Source: Istiophorus platypterus (Eukaryota; Chordata; Actinopteri; Istiophoriformes; Istiophoridae). From it: 64,000 bases of DNA. The position numbers were made by a program, and so were the translations under genes. The notes under the pieces are model-generated. The model saw nothing but the letters and a program-made list of their open reading frames with translations. It made no database searches and was not told the DNA's origin. The stretch covers positions 12,612,480 to 12,676,479 of the forward strand of contig CM029124.1 in NCBI GenBank assembly GCA_016859345.1, given 5' to 3'. Shown here in pieces: positions 12,701 through 24,700 of this stretch (within the stretch, counting starts at the first letter, position 1; every line of letters starts with the position of its first letter).

Positions 12701-15700
12701 AGCAAATGAAGCAGAGCCCATAATCCCTGTAACAAACACAAGCCCCCAGACATCTCCCACATCTCTCAGGTGGGAGGGGAGGGTGAGATCTCATGGCTGC
12801 CTCATTTTTCCCATCTCTATGATTAAGGAATATTCAGAATCACAACTCCAGGAGCAAGGCTTTGTTGCTGTTTCCATGGAGATGCTGCCATAAGAGTGAA
12901 TAAAGTGCCAATTATTGTGTTTGAGTACTTCCACAAGTAGTCTGAAGAGTGACTGTTAAATGCTGAAAGGATTGTCTCATTTTGCAGCCATTTTTCACTA
13001 CCAGCCCCTGCCGACTCCCCTTTAACACACTGCAGTGGCATTTTGAATCAAATTTAGTGTAAAGTTATTAATTATCTGTATGTGATAATACTTACTGATT
13101 TGCTTTACAGTAATTTCATAACAATAAAATGGTTTCATTGACCTGCGTTTGACAGTAATGTGTCAGTCAATTTGTGCAATGAAATGGTCATAAGCAGATT
13201 AAAGAAAATTTCTAGGGAATGGATGACGAGCCCTCTGGCTTGGTACCAGCCAGAATAATTGACAACACATCACAGTTTTTTTCCCTGAGGTCATTGCTCA
13301 GAAAGATCAACTAGATGCAGATGGTGCTGATGAATTTAATCTCCTTTCAAGTGCAGGCTTGCAGTGTCAGGCCAGTGGTTGGAAAAGATTCACAAAGCAA
13401 ACCTCACATGCATAATTAACCTGCATAGGGATGGTCATGTGTGTCCATGACTGTGTTTTCACCTTACACCTTATTATATATTCTATCTGCAGAGCGAGCT
13501 GTGGGTGAAGGGGAGAGGATGCTGGATGTGCTCCAACGATGGGGGCAGCACAGAGCAGAGGTGCGCTTCTTTCTGCGTCACAACCGAGCCCCTGGAAGGG
13601 AATCCGGTAAGTGTCCATTTCCAACACACCCCAACCACCATATGACAGACAGTGAAGTAGACTCACATAAGAGTCATGATTTGTACAAGGGCTGTTCATA
13701 GAAAAAATACATTTTACACCAACTTAGTAAACTCCAGAGATGTCTGCAGCCTATAAACATTCACACATCTACTCAGGAGTTAAACATTCATGAAAGGAAA
13801 TTTACATTAGCCACCAGTTTAAAACTGAGAAAGAACCAGAATACCTCTCCTCTCTGCACTACAGAGGTTTTGAAATTATAGTCTTAAAACTGCCTTTATC
13901 TAAGAAAGGTTTTTACATTGGTAGGCCTCAAATCCTTGAACAAACCTTATTTAACCATACTCTTGAGGGCCAAACTGAACATAGGGTGTCCCAGTCACTT
14001 CGTCATAAGCCTGTTACTTTTCGGTTTTCTTAGGAACATAGAAAACTCTAGTATTTTGGTCCTGTGCTATTCTATCAGCCCCCAGTTGCGTAACTAAGCC
14101 ATTTTACCCCTCACAGCTTGAGTCTGGCCCAGGGATTAGATGGCTGTTTTCCCTTCCTGTTATCTTAGCCTGCTCGTTTTCCCACACTGTTAGCTTAGCT
14201 CTGCTCAGTCTTTGAAACGTAATTCTCTATTACCTTTTTTGTTACCATATTTTATTTAAGGAACAGTGAACTTAATATCCTGTTTCTGTGTTGTTCATAT
14301 TAATTATGGAAATACTGTTGTTATCAGTCCTACCTACAACCATGTTCTTTCTTGCCATGTCAGAGGTCAACATTCATTCTATGCCAAATTGAACTAGCTA
14401 AGTAATCTGTCACTTACTGAAACTTAGAATGAGCTTATTTTCATACTAACACTTGTGCATTACATGTGTTTAACATGTATACAGTATGTCAAGGGTCATC
14501 TAAAAAGGTTATGCAAGCTAAAAGGCTTTGGTCATAGGCCAAGGCTTTAAGGATGGGATCTGGATTGCCAGACCCCCCCCCCCCAGCTGTCAAATGCTAG
14601 TAGCATGGTTTGATATAATTGCATTCATGTACACAGACATACACACAAAGTTGATAGACACACCCACAGGCGGCTATGTATTAGGTTAAATCCTGAGATT
14701 ATTGCAAGTCACACACAGCACTGATCCCAGTTCTTTCCCAGTGGAGCGAAGATCTACACTCTCCACTGCAGTCCAGAGAAATCCGTACACATAAGTGTTG
14801 AGCCTAGGTTTGTTTGGCGGAGACAATAAAAGACAAAAGACAGACAAAGTTCCAGTCATTTTTCACAGCTGTCTGTAAAGGCCAGTAATTTGCTCAGTTT
14901 GCTGTATCTTGGTTTGGGCTGAACTGAGGCAGTTGCCTTTGATGAAGCTCTGATGAAGCGGTATGTTAGTATGTCTGATGGAGTTTCCTATCTTGTTGGT
15001 TGCTCAGGAGGGTCAAGAGGCTCAGAGCTGAAGAGAAATGGAGTGAAGAGTCCCCAAGACAGAAGGATGGAGAATGGGGTAAGTTTCTATATCCTTCAGC
15101 TCCATTCTTTTTTTTTTTAGAAAGTAATGCATTTGTTGGTCAGTGAAAGAGGAAAGATATCGTTTCCAGAAATATTTTACCCGACACAGTTCAGCATTGA
15201 GGAAAAAAGGGGAGTTATTTGTAACTTTGATCTCAATTACTCAGTCATTCATTTCGTTTTCAAATTTTTTATAGAAAAACCTGAAAGTGTTCTCACTTAA
15301 AAGTACTTATACTGTACCCCATTGGAATGACATTAGAATTAGAGTTATTGCTTTTGCACCTTTTCATTGCAAATAGTAGATGTTTTTATTCATTCTCACC
15401 AGGAAATTGTCATTCATACTTAGTTACCACCCTGTCGGCCATATATTTTAGTATAAACAAAAATTTTGACTGGGTAAGTTGTTTCTTTATACCTAACAAA
15501 AAGCCAACTTGATGATTTACTGAGGACTACTAATTAATTAATTTAGAAACAACCAGTATATAAATGGTAATTAGAATTTAATAAGTGCATCATGACCAGG
15601 ACATCACTATTAAGATAGTTATACAGTTAAAAGTCAAGAACAATTTGTCAAAATAAATATTTTCAAACTTGCTCTACAACAAAAGGGTAACATCCTCTTT

Positions 15701-18700
15701 TGATGGTTTGGAGCTACATATGCTTTTCTCACTTCAAATCTGCGGTAGTAGACATGTACTAGACTTTGAATTAATGTCAATAGAATTCCCTAAAATGTGT
15801 ATCAAAAATAGGAATGAATAAACAATCATGTGTACATGTACTGAATTAGTTTTCTCCTCTATTCAAACCTGTCTAGGTAGGGACACCCCGCATGGACATG
15901 ACACTGGCCGAGCTTCAAGAGATGGCTGCCCGACAGCAGCAGCAGATAGAAGCTCAACAACAGCTTCTTGCTTCTAAGGTGAATAAAGAGAGTTAGTAGG
16001 ATGAAAAGGAATAAAGAGACAGGTAGAGAGATGGGTGGAAACAGGATGAAGGGGTTAAGTGGTGGAGATGAAAGTAAAAGCCAGAGGAGGAGAGGAAATA
16101 TAATTGAGCAAGATTAAAGAGAAGGTTATTGGGAGAAAGTGCAGAGATGGTACACAAAACAAAGGTAATAAAACATGTCTAGTGCACTTATGGAAATGAG
16201 GATACAGACAGAGGGGATTTGGAGGTTGTGGTAGACAGGTGAAATGAGTTGTGAATCGCTGCAGGGGAAGTGTGTATAATTTGAGAAGCCTGAGACAGCT
16301 GCCTGCCTTGAAATCTCACTGTGCCACACTCATCTGGTATTTGAAGAGTTCTTTTCTCTTGTTTGGAAATAGTCTGATCACCTTACTAAGAGCTGTATTT
16401 CTGACAGAGAGAAAGACATATGACAGGAAACAGGTGTGATATAATTAAATACTTGGCTGGCCATTTTTCCTCCTACGCATTTTTTGGTTCTTGCTAAGGT
16501 CCTTGAAATATTTCGTTCTGCTGATCCAGCCATATGTAATGTATTAAGATAACAAAAAAACTTAACTTGTGTCTTTCTTTCGTTTCCTTCCTTAAAACAC
16601 CCCTCAGGCTGCATATCCATGAGCCATTTAGGCATACAGTTCCAAGCACTTTGTATACCTGAGGATAATATAGCAATCCAGGGAACATAACCTCAAGCAG
16701 TCATGTACACTTGCACACAAGTCAAGCAAAATAAGAGGCATTACCATCAGACCTAAACAGTTTGGGATAGAGACTGTGTTGTGTTCATCTTGGAACCCAT
16801 TAAGGAGAGCTCTGTCAGGTTTATGTCACAATGCACCATAGCAAACAAATGAAAGCTGCACGGTGTTTTCTAAACAACATAAAATACATTCCTGCTTATA
16901 GAGACAGGAAAAGGAAGAAATCACACGCTTAAAACAGGCAATAACCCTTTGTTCTGCCACCCCGTAAACATCTTCTCAGAATAAGTAAAGTATATACTGT
17001 ATATACAAACCACAACATTAAAACGGATAACTGATTTTAATATTGTGGCTGGTTGATCTATTTCAATATACAGTATTGCTGAGGAGACTTACACAAGTGC
17101 TGCTGGGGAAAGCCGTGGATTACTCCTAAATGAAAGTAACAGGGAAGTGTTCGTTCGATTATGTTTTTGACCTTTGCTCCGGGGTTCCTCTCTTTTTTTT
17201 TTTTCTGCAGGAGCAGCGACTGCGCTACTTAAAGCAGCAGGAGCAGCGTCAGCAGCAGCAGGCCTCTGAGCAGGAGAAGCTGCAGCGCCTTAGAGAGAAC
17301 ATCGAGAACCAGGAAACCCGGCTCAAGAAGGTCCGGGCCCTCAAGGGCCAGGTGGAGCAGAAACGCCTCAGTAACGGCAAACTGGGTGAGCTTCTGAAAT
17401 CGAGAATGGATGCCATTTTAGATATCATACGAAGGATGCATTGAAGATTTTATTTTAGCTGATGAAGACACCGTTTCTTTCTTTCACTTCTTGTCTTCAT
17501 CATATCTGGTGTCTCTCTTTGCATCTTCTCCTCTCCTTCTTCTTCACAAACCTTCTCTCTGTTTTTTTCTCTTCTTCTCTCCATCTGTCCCTCTTCTTCA
17601 ACCTTCTCTTTTTCCAGTGGAGGAGATAGAACAGATGAACAACCTGTTCCAGCAGAAGCAGAGAGAACTAGTGATGGCTGCATCCAAGGTTGAGGAGCTC
17701 AGCCGACAGCTAGAGTTGCTCAAAAATGGCAAAATAGACAACTTCCATGACAACCAGAGTTCTGTGGCTGAACTAGACCGTCTCTACAAGGAGCTCCAGG
17801 TGCGCAGAAATAAAATTTGCTAAATGTAATTCATCATCAAAACAACATTGAACTTCAAAAACTATACTTAGTTCCTTTGAAACATCTGTTCTCCTTGTCC
17901 TTGTCTTGTTTCTTCTCGGTGGTCAGCTGAGGAACAAGCTCAACCAGGATCAGAACTCTAAGTTGCAGCAGCAGCGAGAGAGCCTGAACAAGCGCAACCT
18001 AGAGGTGGCTGCCATGGACAAACGAATCAACGAGCTCCGAGATCGGCTGTGGAAGAAGAAGGCAGCACTGCAACAAAAAGAGAACTTGCCTGTAAGTATT
18101 ATCAAACTACAGCACCATTAAAACATTCTCACAAACTGATAGAGAGTACCCACATTTACCATCACTTATATTTTATGAAAGGTGTTGACATAGCTTTAAT
18201 TTTTAGTGTGACCCTCTGATAGTCATATCTGCTAATAAGTGACGGAAAGGTTTTGATCACAGCTCCCCCTAGTGGCCTTATGATATAGGGTGTTTGTATC
18301 TTTCTTTACCTCCGGAAGCCTCAGATGCCCCGGCATTCAGAGCTCACCCATGCCAATGTAAGGCTTCTAAAACTTGTTATCCTCATTCTGGGAAAATCTA
18401 GTCACCTCCTCATTTGAAGGAGACAACTCTTATCCATCTTTTTCCCTTCTTGGATCTCTCTGTCTTGAGATTGCTGGTGGGGATAGATCATTGTTTTGAT
18501 CATGTCACAGAGGTGAATCTGATTTTATGATCCCACTTCTTCACTCAGCTGTGTTTTCAGTCCTATTTGGCAGAAACAAATCCTGAAGATGAGAGAGGAG
18601 TAATGAGTGGAAGTTGACTTCACAGATGGGCAGGAATGTCAGGGGAGATGCTATCTTTTCTGGCTGCACCCTTGACAGAAACAGGAAAGGGGGAATAACC

Positions 18701-21700
18701 AGTTTATCAAAGACAAACAACAACCTTACTAAAAAAACTCTGGCTTTTCAAAAGTAGATTTAAGATAAATTATGTCACAGGATTCAACGAATTTTCCATT
18801 CTTCATACCATACTATGTTTTGGCTCTGAGCTCTCTGGCTGATGTCCTCCTGTTCCTTTGGTCCTCTCTCCCCTTTCCAGGAGTTGTTTTAAACAAAGGT
18901 TGCCATGGGACTGTAAATAATAGTCAATGGACTCATCATTTACACAGACTCTTAGAAAGAAAAATTAACATGTTCACTGCTTGAGGGTGAATGCTTGTGT
19001 AGGGAGAACAAGGATGGGTTGCCAGAAAGAAAACATAATCATTCTCATTGGATGATCGATGATGTTATGTTTTCACCTTGTGAAATTACATGAGTCATTT
19101 CATTCTGTCCTCTATAGAGTCCTCTAATTGTTTTCCTGTCAGTTTCCAATTTTCAGGTCATTTTCCTCTCAAACATAATTAAGGTGTATCATTGGCTTTC
19201 AACATTAACTTTCATTCTTTCAACCAAATTAACATTCAACCAACTAACCACAAAGAATGTTTTTCATTATTTTATGCTGTGACGTAGTTACAAAAAACTG
19301 TCTTCGTAGTGTGTGGCATGAAGCATGTACCAGGCAATTGAATTGTGCGGGATCTAAAGCAGCCTATAAGTTAGAACATAACTGATAAATGTTTCAGTGA
19401 AGACTTAACATATGCTTTTAAATCTCTTCTCGAAGCCTTTTAGATAAATGAGCAACTTTCCCCCTAACCCAACTTTGAAGAAGCCCAACTTCTCTTTTGA
19501 TGTTGGCATATATAATAAACTAGGAAAAGAACAGAGAAAGTTGTGTGCATGTGTGTATTTGCAAGTATACATGAATGGGCCCTAGTGAGGAGGTGATTTA
19601 CCCGTACCCTGCCTGGAATCATAATTAGTGGGCCTTTTTCCCACCAACACAAAGACACTCCATCCAAGCAGCTCTCTCCTCCAGCCAAACAGCAAGCGTC
19701 TTGCTGACATCACTCAACAAGCACGTATAACCATACTGACTGAAGTGAGGTAGTCTGAGAGGTGCCAGCCTAGAGTCATCCCACATTTTCGTAGTCATAT
19801 AGTTCAGGAAATACTTGGAAAAGGCTAACGTTAGATTGTAAATAAAGCGGATTATTTGGTATTTTGAACTGCTGTTGCATGTTTGTGCTTTTGTTTTCTC
19901 AAGAATGGCTATCCTGGTAAAGAGAGGGCTTCAAAAGACACTCACCTTCAGGTAACTAAACTAGAGTTGGAGCTGAACATATGTGTCTCTTTTCTGTCTG
20001 ATCTGATCTCATGACTATGACTCCAGATTCCATCGGTTCTGTTTTTTTTTTTTTTTGCCTCAGACCCTTGATGGGAAAAATGTGACATGTTCATCTTGCT
20101 TTTGAGGGACAGATTTTCATAATGTCATCAGCTGTAATATGAGTTATTGTCCAGGGGTTGAGCTATATTTTGAAAGATAGTGTAAGTACTTAACCAGAGT
20201 TTAAAGTGAAAGTTAATGAGTCTGTTTGTTGAATTTTGGAGGCATAAAGGCGTTCACTTTCTTCTGTAAGATGTTGCATCTTACAAAGTTACTGTCTTCT
20301 AAAATAAGGATTTCTAAAATTAATCCTTAAATTAAGATGTAGGATTTAACTCTTTACTCAGTAACTTTAATCCATGTGCTATTCAGTAGTAATTAAACAA
20401 AGATTGCTAAGAAACCTAAATACGGGTGGGAGAATTTTAAAGGGCTCAGAGGATAGCAATGTTAGTCTGTTATGACAACAAGCCCCTCCAACAGGTCTAA
20501 ATCTCCAGTTGTCCCTGATGTGACTTGACCATTCTACTAGCACTACCCCCAGGTCAGAAAAACGAAGAAGAATCTTTGAAGACTTTCACTCTCACCAGAA
20601 TAAATCGTTTTGATCAGAGTAGCAACATAGCCCTGTCTGGCACAGCCTCAGCCAAAGTTTACACTTCTGCTTCTCTGGATATAAATGTGTTAAAGTTGTC
20701 TCACCATTTTTTTTATCCCTCATACAATTTTTGTTATAGGGTTGCTATAGACTTTTCATAATGTTGATTAGTCTAAATATTAACAACAATTTTTAGTATG
20801 GTTTCTATGAGTCACTTCTATCTCAGCTTTTTTTGTATCAGTGCTGAAAAATCAGATAACATTTTCGTCACCATTATCATTCATATGTTATTGTGTCTGG
20901 ATAGTGTGCTCTCTCCCTGCTCTTCTGTTTACTTAAACACAAGCTATTTTAAATTACACTAACTGACCTTTGCCACTCTGACAGCCTCCTCTGCTTTGTT
21001 TTTGGTTTTTTTGTTTTTTTTCCCCACCTTTCCCCACCTTCAGCAGCCCTCTGAAGGCCAAGCCGGGCAGCAGTCAGGCCCATCTCGTGTGGCAGCAGTT
21101 GGCCCATACATTCAGTCATCCACCATGCCCCGGGGCCCAGTGAGACATGACCTACTTGTAAAACCAGCCTACCCTGACGGCACTGCCACCCTACCAGCCC
21201 AGGACCCACAGAGCAAGGCCGGTTCAGGTAAACAGCCAGCGACCAACATGGTATCTTTCAATTCTTAACTCAAGCCTTTTCCTTCCTGACCTTAACTCAG
21301 ACCTCTGCTTGGGCTGACTTTGCAGCAGATGCTAACTTTGTCCATTTTTTTCATTTTACATATAATTTAGCCAGAAACTTTTCAGATCAGACATATTTGA
21401 GGAAACCAGTGGTTAAGTGTCCTCCACTACTAGGGATCCTCAGCTACTATGTCCTGTGTTTCCTTGTGTATGTTTTCACAGAACTGTTTTTTTTTTCTTT
21501 TTTTCTTTTTGGTTTGTTTTTTTTTTATGTTATTTTGTTCACTGAAATGTGACAAGACTGTCCTGCCTCCAGCAGGAGCAGAGGAGTCTGGGACACCTCC
21601 TGGTTGCGATGTCATTCTGAGCTCAGAAGGTAGTTAGTTACCTCCTGGATGGTGTGTTGTGATCTTATATTGCTGAGCCTGACCATCACAGTGTTTTTCC

Positions 21701-24700
21701 ACTGTTTCTGAGCTTTTGATATGTTTTGCATTGAGTGAACCAGTTTTGACCCAGTGTTTATTGTAAGGGTGGGTGTCTCTGTGCCATTCTTCACATCAGC
21801 TCAAACTACACTAGTCTCAGCCATGTATAGGAGGGTATTTATACACAGGCAAATTACTACTACTACTGTAATAACCAGACTGTATCTACTCTCAGCTTCT
21901 AGCATTCTGTGGTTGTCTTTGCTGCTTTAATATATTCATATTCATACTCAGCATCTTTGGCCTTGTAACCGAGACAATCAACTCATGAGATACCATATTT
22001 TTTTCAGAAAGTCACTCCAGACTCTTTATGTGAAATAATTTCTGATCCTGATTTTAAAACTTATAACAGACAGTCAGGCATATCTGACACTGATTTTGAA
22101 CACACAAAATGTACCAGATGTAAAAGTTAGTTTTTTTCGGTATAATATCTACACACTGCAAAATGAGAACCAAATAACACTACAGGGTAAGATGTTGATA
22201 CAGCAGCACCATCTCTCCGCAGACTACAGGAGCATGTGTGCAGTGGAGGGGAGGGAGGAAGTCTCACCAAACCAATGATGAACCAGAGCATCATATCCCA
22301 TTTAGAGATTCTCTTTGTATCATCCTGTATGCAGTAATTCTCTCTGATGCTCTCATCGCTTCAGCTCTCGTAGCCCTAAAATAGTCCCCCAGTGGACGGT
22401 GGACCAGCAGTGCGCTACATTTTATTAAATATGAATGATCTACCACCAAAATTAATAATTACAAAACAATAGCTCAAGGGATTCCCCTTCCCTTGTTCAC
22501 TCTCGCATCCCCTCATAAGCCCATGTTTTCTTATTTAAAGCAATCAGTAAGTAAAAGTAGCTGTTTTTCCCAGTTTGTCATGACATTGCACACAATTATT
22601 TCTGCATGCTGAGTTGATGTGCAGCATGGAAAGAAGAGAGATAGCGGTGGGCGGGGATGCTGAGGAATCTGCTTGGTGTACACCAATTCCTAGTTCCTCT
22701 ATAGCAGGAACATTGTGCACAGTATCAGGCAGGTTCTTGAGGGTTGTGCTAGTCTCTGCGTGGCCCCTCAGGGGGGCCCCGTAATTGGGCCCAGCCAACA
22801 GCATGTCTAGAGCAAAGGGAGATCTAGAGCTCTAAGGCTACTTTGTTTTTCTTGTCTTTCAAATGCATCTTCCTCAGAAGCCATGTTCTTGCTTAAGCCT
22901 CTGAAAGAGCTGCGGGCTAAGAGAAAAGGTACACACTTATCTTTATGTGTGTGCGTGTGTGCTTCTCGGCAGCTTTGTTTCCATGTGTGTTTCGGTTTTC
23001 ATGCAAGATATCCTCACTGAACAAGATAGATAGATTAGATATTTTCATAATTTCTTTGCTGGACATTTGGTCATTTTTGTTTGTTTTGCTACTGTGTGTT
23101 AAAGAATTTATTGAGCTTGCCCCTCAGTTCTTTTTCTGTTGCTGTAAATGGGTCAGTTGGAACACACAATCTTCAGTTGAACTGACATTCTGTGCAGATT
23201 CTGACCAACCCAATCAAGTCTCATATGCAAAATGTGTGTGTTTTTTGGTGTATTTGTACGTCACTTCTTGAAAGGGAGGATTTAACTGCAGTCTGCAAGC
23301 GCTGCAATGGAAATCATCATGTTTTTACCATCGCTGATGTGATGCTAATCTCGCTTTTTGCAAGAGCCTCATGCCTTTGTGGCTCATCTGACTGTAGATT
23401 TCTGTGGACATGCATGGCCACTGGCTCGGCCTCAGTCAGTCAACCAAAAAAAAAACAAGTGATGAGTAAAGAGGGAGGCAAAATACTACAAAATCAGCAG
23501 TTCTTTTTCTAAAACAATTTTTGCTCTTTGTGACTCTGCAAAGCACACAGCTCTTTGAATGTTGTGTCTGTCTGGATAGATAATGAAGGTAGTTTTCACT
23601 ATGTGTATTGGTGCTTTCTTCCTCTATTTCCATGTAAGATCTTACGGTTCATGCTAACTCCTTCCTCTTCTATGGGTCCCCCAGGCCTTCAGACCTCCAA
23701 GCTGACAGAGTGGGGCTCTTCAGGTCCAGAATCCAACACCAACGGTCATGGTCCAGCTTCAACACTGCCACGAATGACCTCTCATTCTAACTCTAACACT
23801 GAACAAGGTAAGACGCATACACACAGGCAAACTCCACATGCACTTATAGTATTTCCACAGAAACTGCACGGCAATCCCTTCTTGTAGCTGTACAAACAGT
23901 TACTATTGATAAGGGAGAACAAAAACTTCCAAAGGGGCTTTTGCTCTGTCTTTTTATAGAATCACACTGTGTCTGAACATGGGATGAAGTTGATTTCTGT
24001 CTTTACATGTGGTCTGTGCATAGATGAGACAGAACTGAAAAGGGACAGGAAGGTACGTCCATTTTCCATGTTTGAGCCAACAGAGGCTCCCGCCACTTCC
24101 CTCCGCAAAAATCAGAGCAGTGATGACCTCGTCAGGGATGCTCAGGTGAGAGGAAACAAAAACACATGCTTACATGCTTAACCCCCACATAGGAATATAT
24201 CACCAGTCAGATTTGTTTATTACCAGAGGATTACACCCTAGCATTTCATTTGCTATCTCTCTCTCCTCTCATCTCTCCAGTCTGCTCCTAAGGCTCCAGT
24301 CAAGGTGCCTCCTCCCGTTCCCACCAAACCGAAAGGACCTGGTGTTGTGCCCTACGGCAAACCAGGCCTCAACACAGGCACATTCCCTAAAGCCAAGCCC
24401 CACAGCCAGCAGCCCCAGGCTGCCCAGAGCCGCAGCCCTCTCACACCCTCACAGAGCCAGACACTCCCACTACCCTCCAAGCAGGACACTCCACCTGCAG
24501 CCACAGTACGGCCCTTCACCCCAGAGCTGCCATCCTCCAAAGACGCCAGCCTGAGCAAGCCCCAGACCTTAGCAGCCAGCTCTATATACTCCATGTACAC
24601 ACAGCAATCTGGCTCAGGCAAACCCTTCCAGCCTGGTGTGCAGGGCGCTCTCAACAGGGCCCAGACCCGCACCAATGGATTTGTCAGTGGTAAGAATATT

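Noticed and set aside
20485..20620. Extra tp53bp2 exon after CTACCCCCAG at about 20552
   Set aside because: The frame closes with TGA within nine codons and no matching donor is present.
24352..24675. 107-aa minus-strand open frame
   Set aside because: Antisense shadow of tp53bp2 exon 14, caused by its Pro-rich codons.
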